Positions 7,962 to 15,541 of a DNA stretch of 64,000 nucleotides are shown in pieces. The translations under genes were made by a program, and so were the position numbers. This DNA comes from Gemmatimonadota bacterium (GTDB lineage Bacteria; Gemmatimonadota; Gemmatimonadetes; Longimicrobiales; Gaopeijiaceae). Within the stretch, counting starts at the first letter, position 1. Each line of letters begins with the position of its first letter. The notes beneath the pieces were generated by a model. That model saw only the letters and a program-made list of their open reading frames with translations. It made no database searches and had not been told where the DNA came from. The stretch covers positions 163,501-227,500 of the forward strand of contig JAWKQN010000005.1 in NCBI GenBank assembly GCA_041390125.1, written 5' to 3'.

Positions 7962-8384
7962 ATGGAACGTGGCTTCACGCTGGTCTCGCTCGTGGTGGCC
8001 CTGGCGCTCGTCGCCCTGGTGCTCGCCGCCACCCTCCCGCGGGTCGCGCGCCAGCGCGACCGCCTGGCCTGCATCGCCGCCCGGGATGCGCTGATCGCCC
8101 GCGCGGAGCGGACCCGCAGCGAGGCGACCCGCCTCGGCTCGGCCGCCCTGATCGTCGATCCCGACTCCGCCCGCGTCTGGTGGGAGACCGCCGGACATCC
8201 CCGCGACACCCTCGACCTGCGGCGCGCCTTCGGCGTCGACGTGGTCCAGCCGACGGGTCGCACCCTGCATCTCGCGTTCGATCGGCTGGGCATCGGTCGC
8301 TTCGCCTCGGCGACCATCGTGCTGGCCCGGGGCACCGAACAGGCGTCGGTGGTCGTGTCCAGCTACGGGAGGATGGCGCGATGA
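7962..8384 (+). CDS. FimT/GspH-type minor pseudopilin
   Basis: A 140-residue prepilin with leader MERG, then FTLVSLVVALALVAL. Mature position 5 is Ser rather than the usual Glu, although Glu5 is normally needed for incorporation in most subunits; the tip subunit of some systems is the known exception. The head is small and beta-rich, as in GspH/FimT. It opens a block of four genes that overlap by 4 bases each (pseudopilins H, V, W and X-like), probably forming the pilus tip complex. An 88-base gap with a GC-rich hairpin near 7890-7902 separates it from pilR. Confidence 0.65.
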   Translation: MERGFTLVSLVVALALVALVLAATLPRVARQRDRLACIAARDALIARAERTRSEATRLGSAALIVDPDSARVWWETAGHPRDTLDLRRAFGVDVVQPTGRTLHLAFDRLGIGRFASATIVLARGTEQASVVVSSYGRMAR

Positions 8385-8752
8385 GGCGGGAGACCTGCGC
8401 GGGAGACGGCGGGGGCCCCGCAGCGCGGGCGCGAGCCGATCGCGCGGGTACGCTGCTGGTGGAGGCGGCGCTGGCGCTCGTGGTGTTGGAGGTTCTCCTC
8501 GTCACCACCCTGGGGAGCACGGTGAAGGCGACCCGCACGCTGGCGGAAGCGGGTCTGCGTCACCACGCCTTGCGCGAGGCGGAGGCGCTGGCCGACTCGC
8601 TCGCCTGGATGGGACTCCGCGGATCGGGCGTCCACACGGGCGCCTGGGGCCGCCTGGAGTGGGCGGCCAGCGGTAGCGCCCTCGCGGTCGACGTCTTCGG
8701 ACCGGGCGGAGCCGCGACCCCGTGGACCCGGCTCCAGGCGGTGCTGCCGTGA
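8381..8752 (+). CDS. PilV/GspI-like minor pseudopilin
   Basis: 123 residues, starting at ATG 8381 inside the previous stop. An unusually long basic leader of about 22 residues ends in RAG before TLLVEAALALVVLEVLLV, with Glu at mature position 5 and then a hydrophobic helix. The head is short (about 80 residues). Order in the operon and size suit the PilV/GspI slot. The assignment rests on position and on the prepilin-like N-terminus, because the head is too short and variable for recognition. Confidence 0.55.
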   Translation: MRRETCAGDGGGPAARARADRAGTLLVEAALALVVLEVLLVTTLGSTVKATRTLAEAGLRHHALREAEALADSLAWMGLRGSGVHTGAWGRLEWAASGSALAVDVFGPGGAATPWTRLQAVLP

Positions 8753-9444
8753 ACCGGGTGGGCGCCGTCGGATTGGAGTGGGTCGTGGGCGTCCTGCTCG
8801 TCCTGGCGCTCGCGGCGGTCGGCTTCGGAGCGCTCTCCCTGGTGCAGCGCACGCTGCTCGATGGAGTGCGTGTCTCCGAGTCCGCGACGGTGTTGGCCGA
8901 CGTCTCGCGGATCGTGGGCGACGAGATCCGCGCGGGCGTGGCCGCACGCGATTGGAGCGTGCACGGCGGCGACTCCGTGGCCCTGCGCGCGTTCCGCGGA
9001 ACGGCCGTGGTCTGCGCGAGCAACGGTGCCGATCTCTCGGTCTCCTACCGCGGGGACCGCGCGGTGGACACCGCCAAGGACTCCGTGCTCGTGCTCGATG
9101 GAGACGCGCGATGGGCCGTTGCGGCCGTCACCCGCGTCACGCGGGCTCCGGGAGCGTGTGGAGCGGCGGGGGACCAGCGCTGGCGTCTGGACCGGGTGAT
9201 CGCACACGCCAGCGTCGGACGCGTCTTCGAGCGCGGGGCGTACACGTTGGCTGCGTCCAGCCTGCGCTACCGCCGGGGGCTCGGTGGACGGCAGCCCCTG
9301 ACCTATGCCCGCCTGGATTCGGCCGGCACGGGCTTTCGTCCCGCGGGCACGGGGGGCGTCGGCGTGGAGCTGGTGCTCGCGGGCGTCCGCGGGAGCGCCG
9401 CTCGGCAGACCCGGACCTTGTGGCCGCGGAGTCCGCGTCCGTGA
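8749..9444 (+). CDS. PilW/GspJ-like minor pseudopilin
   Basis: 231 residues, GTG start inside the previous stop. A leader MNRVG precedes AVGLEWVVGVLLVLALA, placing Glu at mature position 5 in a hydrophobic helix. The head of about 200 residues is larger than in the neighbouring subunits, as in PilW/GspJ, and contains two cysteines. It overlaps the next gene by 4 bases. Recognition is by N-terminal features, length and operon order; there is no head motif to name. Confidence 0.55.
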   Translation: MNRVGAVGLEWVVGVLLVLALAAVGFGALSLVQRTLLDGVRVSESATVLADVSRIVGDEIRAGVAARDWSVHGGDSVALRAFRGTAVVCASNGADLSVSYRGDRAVDTAKDSVLVLDGDARWAVAAVTRVTRAPGACGAAGDQRWRLDRVIAHASVGRVFERGAYTLAASSLRYRRGLGGRQPLTYARLDSAGTGFRPAGTGGVGVELVLAGVRGSAARQTRTLWPRSPRP

Positions 9445-10484
9445 TTGATCGACGCGGTGTCGCGCTCGTCCCGCTCCTGCTCTTGATGGCCGGTATGCTG
9501 GTGTGCGCCGGTGCCGTCGTGTCGCTCGGCGTCGCGGCGCGCGCCGGAGTGGCGGTGGAGCGCGAGCGCGTTCAGGTGCGTCTCGCGGCCGAGGCCGGGC
9601 TCCGCGGACTGGGCCTGGGAGCGGCCGAGCTGGCCCTGCTCCCCGGGCCCGCGGTGGGCCACGGCGTGGGGACGCTCCCGGGCGGCGTCACCTGGACGCG
9701 TGATCTGCAGCGCCTCTCCCCGGAGCTCTTCCTGTTCCGGGCCGAGGGTCGGGCCCCGCCCGCTCCGGCTCGACGTCTCCTGGGCCGCGTCCTGTGGCGT
9801 CCCGACCCCTCCGTCCGGCTGTCCCGGTTCGCTGCGGTGCTGACCGCAGGCGGTCCGGCCGTCCGGGTGCCGCCCGCCCGGGTCGACGGCGACAGCGTCG
9901 CCCTGTCGCCTCCGGGTTGGCCGTCGGCGGTGTGCGCGGCGGCTGCGCCCGCAGTGGCCGCGTCCTTCCCGACGGGCACGCTCCCCCCGGTCGGCACGGC
10001 GGTCCGGGGCCCCGGAGCGGGCCCGCTGGATGTGGCCGACCTCGTCGCCCGGGCCATCCCCGTGCCGGGTCCCGCGCTGGCCCCCGCCCCCGTGGCCACC
10101 GGCGGCGTCTGCTTGGCTGGCCCGGGCAACTGGGGTTCGCCCGGCGACCCCCTCGGACCGTGTGGAGGGCACTTCCCGCTGCTGGGGGCGGACGCGCCGC
10201 TGCGCGTCACCGGCGGGGAGGGGCAGGGCATCCTCGTCGTGGATGGCGACTTGACCCTCGAAGGTGGAAGCCGTTTCGCGGGCATCCTGCTCGTCGCCGG
10301 GACCCTCACGGTGCGGGGCGGGGCCCGCGTCGAGGGCTTCGCGCAGACGGGGGCCGGAGCCCAGGTGGTTGGGGGGGGCGTGATCCTGGGGTCGGCCTGT
10401 GCGGCCTGGCGGGCGCTCGAAGGTCTGGCCACCGCCCTCCCGGGCATACCCCTCCCGGACGGCGGGTGGATCGAGCCCCTCTGA
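9441..10484 (+). CDS. PilX/GspK-like minor pilus protein with repetitive Gly-rich C-terminus
   Basis: 347 residues starting at GTG 9441 in the previous stop. MIDRRG precedes VALVPLLLLMAGMLVC, a prepilin-like helix without Glu5, which is typical of the large tip pseudopilin GspK and of PilX relatives. The C-terminal hundred residues have short alternating Gly-hydrophobic strands (GILVVDGDLTLEGGS, GILLVAGTLTVRGGA), suggesting a small beta-solenoid like that in polymer-forming or bactofilin-type domains. This is the last gene of the minor pilin operon; a 360-base gap follows. Confidence 0.55.
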   Translation: MIDRRGVALVPLLLLMAGMLVCAGAVVSLGVAARAGVAVERERVQVRLAAEAGLRGLGLGAAELALLPGPAVGHGVGTLPGGVTWTRDLQRLSPELFLFRAEGRAPPAPARRLLGRVLWRPDPSVRLSRFAAVLTAGGPAVRVPPARVDGDSVALSPPGWPSAVCAAAAPAVAASFPTGTLPPVGTAVRGPGAGPLDVADLVARAIPVPGPALAPAPVATGGVCLAGPGNWGSPGDPLGPCGGHFPLLGADAPLRVTGGEGQGILVVDGDLTLEGGSRFAGILLVAGTLTVRGGARVEGFAQTGAGAQVVGGGVILGSACAAWRALEGLATALPGIPLPDGGWIEPL

Positions 10485-10844
10485 GCGGCTCCGGAGGACC
10501 GCCTTCCGGGGCAAAGGTTGCCCCGGAGGGAGAAAAAGGTGTCCGCGGGGGCACCCGCGGCCGGGGCCGCAACGGCACCGTGGCGGGGTTTCCGGCTGGC
10601 ACGGAATTCGTACTGACGCAACGCGCTCTGCAGCGCCGCAACACCCTTCCAGGGTAGCGGTCGGCCTCCGGGGGGAGGTGCGGAGCGCGGTTCCGGGCGG
10701 TCCTGCCCGACCTGTTGTGGCGAAGTGCGGGAACGCTACCGGATACGGTGTGGCATGCTTGACACAAATTCTCGGCGCATGGTACTCTCCTCCAACTTTC
10801 TCCAGGGTTCTCGCCGGCCCTGGTTTGGTGGGACGGCAACCTAA
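10485..10844 (+). promoter_or_regulatory. Intergenic region with sigma-70-type promoter for pilMNOPQ
   Basis: No gene is seen in these 360 bases. TTGACA (10759-10764) and TACTCT (10783-10788) are 18 bases apart, giving a good housekeeping promoter about 50 bases before pilM. The overlapping TGGCATGCTTGACA does not have sigma-54 spacing. The first 250 bases are GC-rich and otherwise featureless. Confidence 0.6.
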
Positions 10845-11882
10845 ATGGGCTTCTTTGGACGGAAGAAGAGTTCGCTCGGCCTCGACATCGGCAGCGGATT
10901 CGTCAAGCTCGTCGAGGTAGACTCGGCGGGAGGCCAGCCGGAAGTGGCGCGGGTCGCCATCCGCCCCCTGGTGCAGGACGCCATCGTGGAAGGTGAGGTC
11001 ATGGATCCCGGCCTGGTAGCCGAGACGATCCGTGGCCTTTTCGACGATCTGGGCTACAAGTCCCGCGAGGTCGTCACGTCGGTGGGCGGCCACGACGTGA
11101 TCATCAAGAAGATCGAGATGGATCGGATGAAGGAAGCCGACGCTCGAGAGGTGATCCGTTGGGAGGCCGAGCAGCACGTTCCCTTCGACATCAAGAGCGT
11201 CGAGCTCGACTTCCAGATCCTGGATCCCCACGGCGAGGGGCTGCAGATGGACGTCCTGCTCGTCGCCGCCAAGCGTGAGCTGGTCGACAACAAGGTCAAC
11301 CTGCTGATGGAGGCCGGCGTCACGCCTCGCGTCATCGACGTGGACGCGTTCGCCCTCCACAACGCCTTCGAATTCAACTACCCCGAGGGACGCACCGGCG
11401 TAGTGGCCCTCGTCAACGTCGGTCACGAGATGACCAACGTGAACATCCTGGAGGACGGGGTTCCCGTCCTCACGCGTGACATCCCGTTCGGATCGCGGCG
11501 CATCCGCGAGGACCTGCAGCGCGAACGTGGCCTCACGGCCGATCAGGCGGAGGCGGTGCTGCAGGGCCGGGGGAACATCCCCGACCTGGAGCGCTTCGTG
11601 GAATCGAGCGCCGACGAGATCGCGGTCGGAATCGAGCGCGCCTCGGCGTTCTTGATGACCCGACAGGCCGGGGCCGGTCTGGGCCGCATCCACCTGAGTG
11701 GTGGCGGCGCCCGCATCCCGGGCATGGCCGAAGCGCTCGCCACCCGCATGAACGTGGCGACCGAGTTGGTCAACCCGTTCGAGCGCATTCCGGTGCGCCC
11801 GGACGCGCCGATGGACCTCGCGCTGGAGGAGGCTGCGCCGATGCTGCTGCTTCCGCTCGGCCTCGCGCTCCGATCCCACTAA
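10845..11882 (+). CDS. pilM: Type IV pilus inner-membrane platform ATPase-like protein PilM
   Basis: A 345-residue actin-like cytoplasmic protein of the PilM family. It begins with the family's short amphipathic N-terminus (MGFFGRKK), then the phosphate-binding strand LGLDIGSGFVKLVEV, and has further actin-fold stretches VALVNVGHEMTNV and IHLSGGGARIPG. PilM binds the N-terminal tail of PilN (here MIEVNLLP) and links PilNOP to the motor ATPases. It is the first gene of pilMNOPQ in canonical order; a promoter lies just upstream. Length and motifs are normal. Confidence 0.93.
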   Translation: MGFFGRKKSSLGLDIGSGFVKLVEVDSAGGQPEVARVAIRPLVQDAIVEGEVMDPGLVAETIRGLFDDLGYKSREVVTSVGGHDVIIKKIEMDRMKEADAREVIRWEAEQHVPFDIKSVELDFQILDPHGEGLQMDVLLVAAKRELVDNKVNLLMEAGVTPRVIDVDAFALHNAFEFNYPEGRTGVVALVNVGHEMTNVNILEDGVPVLTRDIPFGSRRIREDLQRERGLTADQAEAVLQGRGNIPDLERFVESSADEIAVGIERASAFLMTRQAGAGLGRIHLSGGGARIPGMAEALATRMNVATELVNPFERIPVRPDAPMDLALEEAAPMLLLPLGLALRSH

Positions 11883-11897
11883 CCGGGTCGACGAACC

Positions 11898-12602
11898 GTG
11901 ATCGAAGTCAATCTCCTCCCCGGCGGCAGGAAGCGTCAGGCCGGTGGCAAGGGAATCAAGCTCGGGCTGCCTCGCCGCAAGGGCGACAAGGCCAGCGCAG
12001 CCGCCTCCGGCCGCTCCTTCGATCCGTGGATCATGGGGTCCGCGGCCGCCGTCGCGCTCTCGCTCGGCTTGATGGGCTGGATGTTCATGGGAGCCGGGAG
12101 CCGCACGACCGAGCTCACGCTCGAGATCGAGGAGGCAGCGCGGGATTCGGCCCGGTACGCGGACCTCATCCAGCAGACGGAGGGGCTTCGCGCGCGCCGC
12201 GACACGATCAGCCAGAAGGTGGGCATCATCCAGGACATCGACGGCAACCGCTACGTGTGGCCGCACGTCATGGACGAGGTGGCCCGCGCGCTGCCCGACT
12301 ACACCTGGCTCACCAGCATCGTGCAGATCGAAGGCGGTTCGGCGCCGACGTTCCGCGTCGACGGGCGCGCGGGCAACAACTTCGCGCTCACGCGTTTCAT
12401 GGACAATCTGGAGGCGTCGCCGTTCATCCGGAACGTGCGCCTGATCACCACCGAGCGTCAGGCCGTGAACCTGGGAGGCAACGCCGGTCAGCGTGAAGTC
12501 CACCAGTTCACGCTGCAGGCTTCCTTCGACCAGCCGCCGCCGGAGCTGATCGAGACCGTGCCGCTGTTCTCGGCGAACCTGGGCGGAACCCTGGTGCCCT
12601 AG
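11898..12602 (+). CDS. pilN: Type IV pilus assembly protein PilN
   Basis: 234 residues, GTG start 15 bases after pilM. The PilM-binding N-terminus IEVNLLPGG is intact. A Gly/Lys-rich cytoplasmic linker longer than usual (about residues 10-40) follows, then one membrane helix (about 44-66) and a periplasmic coiled-coil plus ferredoxin-like domain. PilN dimerises with PilO to form the periplasmic alignment complex. Spacing and order support co-transcription with pilM and pilO. Confidence 0.9.
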   Translation: MIEVNLLPGGRKRQAGGKGIKLGLPRRKGDKASAAASGRSFDPWIMGSAAAVALSLGLMGWMFMGAGSRTTELTLEIEEAARDSARYADLIQQTEGLRARRDTISQKVGIIQDIDGNRYVWPHVMDEVARALPDYTWLTSIVQIEGGSAPTFRVDGRAGNNFALTRFMDNLEASPFIRNVRLITTERQAVNLGGNAGQREVHQFTLQASFDQPPPELIETVPLFSANLGGTLVP

Positions 12603-12624
12603 CGGCGGACCCGAAGAGACGACG

Positions 12625-13263
12625 ATGAAGCTCATCCCGACCGAACCGAAGAAGAGGAACGCGCTCTTCATCGGAGTGCTCGCCCTCCTGGGCCTGTACG
12701 CCTTCCAGAGCTACTGGTATGCCCCCCGCAAGGAGAGCATCCAGGAGATGGAGGCGCGGCTCGAACAGCTCACCGACCAGAACCGCCGCGCCCAGATCAT
12801 CGCGACGCGGGGAGGACAGGAGCTGGAGGAGCGGTTGGCGCTCTATGAGCGCCACCTGCTGCGGCTCGAGCAGTTGATCCCCAGGAGCGAGGAGGTCCCC
12901 GCGCTCCTGAACTCGATGTCCATCGAGGCCCGTCAGAACGACGTCGAGCTGGCGTTGATGCGCCCCGACCCCGAATCCGAGACGACCGAGCACTATACCC
13001 GCACGGTCTACCAGATCGGCGTCACCGGCAACTATCACAACGTGGGCCGGTTCCTGGCCGCGATCGCATCGCTGCCCCGCATCCTCACGCCCATCGACCT
13101 CGACATCACCGCGGCCAACCCCCAGCAGCGCGCGGGCGGAGACGCCGACGCCGATGCAGAGATCGCGGTCCAGTTCAAGATCCAGACGTACACCATTCCG
13201 CCGGAGGGCGCCCTGCCGGCGCCCGGCACCGGCGAGGGCATCGCCGCCGGAGGTGGAGCATGA
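12625..13263 (+). CDS. pilO: Type IV pilus assembly protein PilO
   Basis: 212 residues with a short cytoplasmic tail, one membrane helix (about 12-30), a coiled coil (about 35-75) and a periplasmic ferredoxin-like domain with the family pattern YQIGVTGNYHNVGRFLAAIASLP (about 131-153). It pairs with PilN. The C-terminus is extended by Ala/Asp- and Gly-rich residues. The stop overlaps the start of pilP by 4 bases. Confidence 0.9.
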   Translation: MKLIPTEPKKRNALFIGVLALLGLYAFQSYWYAPRKESIQEMEARLEQLTDQNRRAQIIATRGGQELEERLALYERHLLRLEQLIPRSEEVPALLNSMSIEARQNDVELALMRPDPESETTEHYTRTVYQIGVTGNYHNVGRFLAAIASLPRILTPIDLDITAANPQQRAGGDADADAEIAVQFKIQTYTIPPEGALPAPGTGEGIAAGGGA

Positions 13264-13724
13264 GGTCCACGGCACGTTCCCTGGGCCTGCTGATGGGCCT
13301 GGTCGCGATCTCCGCGCCCGGGCTCGCGGCCCAATCCGGTGATCCGGGCTCGGGTCCGCCGCCGGACACCTCGGGCACGGAGCTCGTCTTCGAGCGAGAG
13401 GTGTTCGCCTATCCCAGCTTCGCGCGCAGGAACCCCTTCAGCCCGCTCGTGTCCGGCAACGACACCGAGCCCCGGTTCGAGGAGCTGGTTCTCCTGGGCG
13501 TCATCTACTCCACGGATCCCGCCGCCAGCGTTGCGCTGCTGAGCGTGGATACGCAGCAGGGGGCCACGGCCCGGACCTTCCGCGTCCGGCGCGGTGACCG
13601 TCTCGGGAACACGCGGGTGCTGCAGATCCAGCGCACGCGGGTCCTGGTCGAAGTGGAAGAATTCGGTCTCACGGAACAGAGGGCCCTCGAGGTGAAGCGG
13701 CCCGGCCAAGGAGGGTCACGATGA
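13260..13724 (+). CDS. pilP: PilP-like pilus assembly protein
   Basis: 154 residues, ATG overlapping the pilO stop. A Sec signal peptide of about 24 residues ends at GLAAQ; there is no lipobox cysteine, whereas proteobacterial PilP is a lipoprotein. The C-terminal half reads as the small beta-sandwich homology domain: RNPFSPL, then LVLLGVIYS, and later repeated short strands. PilP bridges PilNO and the secretin PilQ. Identification rests on the RNPF motif and the pilO-pilP-pilQ order. Confidence 0.75.
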   Translation: MRSTARSLGLLMGLVAISAPGLAAQSGDPGSGPPPDTSGTELVFEREVFAYPSFARRNPFSPLVSGNDTEPRFEELVLLGVIYSTDPAASVALLSVDTQQGATARTFRVRRGDRLGNTRVLQIQRTRVLVEVEEFGLTEQRALEVKRPGQGGSR

Positions 13725-15523
13725 CCGCTATCCTGACGGCGGTTCTTGCCGTCGCGGTGTTCGGCGGAGATCCGGTCAAGAGGCTCGACGTCCTGCCCAA
13801 TGCGGAGCGGACCGAGATCATGATCGGCATCGAGGGCGAGGTACAGGTTCGCGATTTCACCCTCGAGGCGCCGCAACGCCTGGTGGTCGACCTGCTCGGG
13901 GCCGTGCACGCCCTGCCGCGCGCCAACTACCTGGACATCAACCGCGGTGGAGTCCGGGCGGTCCGGACCAGCCAATATTCGGCGGACGTCGTCCGGGTGG
14001 TGGTCGAGCTCGACCACGCGGTGCGCTACGAGGTCGAGTCGGGGGGTGGCTTCGTCCGCCTCTCCCTGGAGGGCCCGGGAGGCGGGTTCGAGCCCTGGTC
14101 CACCGCCGAGGGACTGCCGAGCACAGCTCCGACGCCGGCCGCCGACGCTCCGACGGCCGACGCCGTGGATGCGCTGTTGGCCTCGCCGGCCGTGCAGCAG
14201 ATGGAAGCCACACGCTCCAGCGCGCTTCCCCAGGAGGCGCGCCGCATCACGGTCTCCTTCTCCGAGACCCCGATCCGGGACGTGCTCTTCACCTTCGCAG
14301 AGTTCGCGGGACGCTCGATCGTCGCCGGAACGAACGTCCAGACGAGCGTCTCGGCGGACATCCGGGACCAGCCCTGGGACGTGGCCCTGCAGACGATCCT
14401 GGAAGCCCAGGGACTGGCGGCGCGCGAGATGGAGACCGGGATCATCCGGGTCGACAACATCGAGAACCTCAGCCAGCGCGAGACCATCGAGGCGCTGGTC
14501 ACGCGGCCGTTCCGCGTCAACTACGCGGCGGCCGAGGAGCTGTCCCAGTCCATCTCCGGCCTCCTCAGCGAGCGTGGCCGCGTGACGGTCGGCAGCGGGA
14601 CCAACACGGTGATCGTCACCGACGTCCCGCGGGTGCTGGATGCGGTGGAGGACCTGATCGGCCAGCTGGATGTGCGCACGCCGATGGTCAACATCTCTGC
14701 CAAGATCATCTTCGTGAACCGGACCGACCTGGACGAATTCGGCATCACGTACGACCTGAAGGACTCGCGCGGCAACCAGCTGAACGTTCTGACGCCCGGT
14801 GCCATCGACGCGGACGGCGACGGGCAGCTCGAGCTGCCCGACGAGCAGGTGGAGCGCGGGACCGACGTGATCAGCCTGGGCGGGAGCTCCGTGGCCGCGC
14901 TCGGGAACGCCCGCAACCGGTTGCCGAGCCCGGCGCTGAGCGTGCTGACGTCCCTGCTGGTGGGCCGCTATACGCTGATCAACTTCATCGACGCGCTCGA
15001 GTCGCTCGACCTGAGTGAGGTGCAGGCCGCTCCGACCCTGACGGTGATGGACAACAAGGCCGCCCGGGTGCTCGTCGGTGAGCGGACGCCGCTGCGCGTC
15101 GTCGACCTGGGTTCGCAGGGTGGCGGTGGCGGGGGCGGTGGCGGTGCCGGCGGGAACATCCCGCAGGCCACCGTCCAGCTCCAGGAAACGGGCATCAAGC
15201 TGGACGTCACGCCCCACGTCACGGCAGGCAACAACATCCTGCTCGACCTGCGGGCCGAGCGCTCCGCGGCCGAGCTGGCCCAGTCGGACGCCGGCTTCAT
15301 CTTCCGCACGCAGGAGGCGGAGTCGCGGGTGCTCGTCGAGGACGGCGAGACGGTCGTCATCGCCGGTCTGACCATCTCGGAGCGCACGGAGTCCCGTTCG
15401 GGAATCCCGCTCCTCATGAGCCTGCCCGTCGTCGGGCGCCTCTTCCGCGTGACGCGGGAGCAGGAGATCCAGCGTGACCTGATCATCCTGGTCACGCCCC
15501 AGATCGTTCGCAACGACGGGTAA
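13721..15523 (+). CDS. pilQ: Type IV pilus secretin PilQ
   Basis: 600 residues, ATG overlapping the pilP stop. A signal-like N-terminus leads into one AMIN domain (about 17-115, with LVVDLLGAVH), which binds peptidoglycan. A Thr/Ala-rich linker, an STN/N0 domain (about 170-245), a secretin N domain and the beta-barrel secretin domain (about 390-595) follow. The barrel carries the family signatures VQLQETGIKLDVTPHVT, VLVEDGETVVIAGL and the terminal DLIILVTPQIV. Within it, a run of nine Gly (near 467-475) is an unusual flexible insert. PilQ forms the outer-membrane pore for the pilus. It is the last recognisable gene of pilMNOPQ. Confidence 0.93.
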   Translation: MTAILTAVLAVAVFGGDPVKRLDVLPNAERTEIMIGIEGEVQVRDFTLEAPQRLVVDLLGAVHALPRANYLDINRGGVRAVRTSQYSADVVRVVVELDHAVRYEVESGGGFVRLSLEGPGGGFEPWSTAEGLPSTAPTPAADAPTADAVDALLASPAVQQMEATRSSALPQEARRITVSFSETPIRDVLFTFAEFAGRSIVAGTNVQTSVSADIRDQPWDVALQTILEAQGLAAREMETGIIRVDNIENLSQRETIEALVTRPFRVNYAAAEELSQSISGLLSERGRVTVGSGTNTVIVTDVPRVLDAVEDLIGQLDVRTPMVNISAKIIFVNRTDLDEFGITYDLKDSRGNQLNVLTPGAIDADGDGQLELPDEQVERGTDVISLGGSSVAALGNARNRLPSPALSVLTSLLVGRYTLINFIDALESLDLSEVQAAPTLTVMDNKAARVLVGERTPLRVVDLGSQGGGGGGGGGAGGNIPQATVQLQETGIKLDVTPHVTAGNNILLDLRAERSAAELAQSDAGFIFRTQEAESRVLVEDGETVVIAGLTISERTESRSGIPLLMSLPVVGRLFRVTREQEIQRDLIILVTPQIVRNDG

Positions 15524-15541
15524 GCCACCGGAGCCTGATCA

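Noticed and set aside
6170..8335. A 721-codon minus-strand open frame opposite pilR
   Set aside because: It mirrors the coding bias of pilR and crosses several real gene boundaries.
10751..10764. Sigma-54 promoter before pilM
   Set aside because: TGGCATGCTTGACA has the wrong distance between the GG and GC elements; the same bases fit a sigma-70 -35 box with a good -10.
9303..12671. A minus-strand open frame of over 1,100 codons opposite the minor pilin, pilM and pilN genes
   Set aside because: Long antisense frames are expected with this codon bias; the plus-strand genes have clear families and the antisense product has low-complexity His/Arg/Gly content with no motif.
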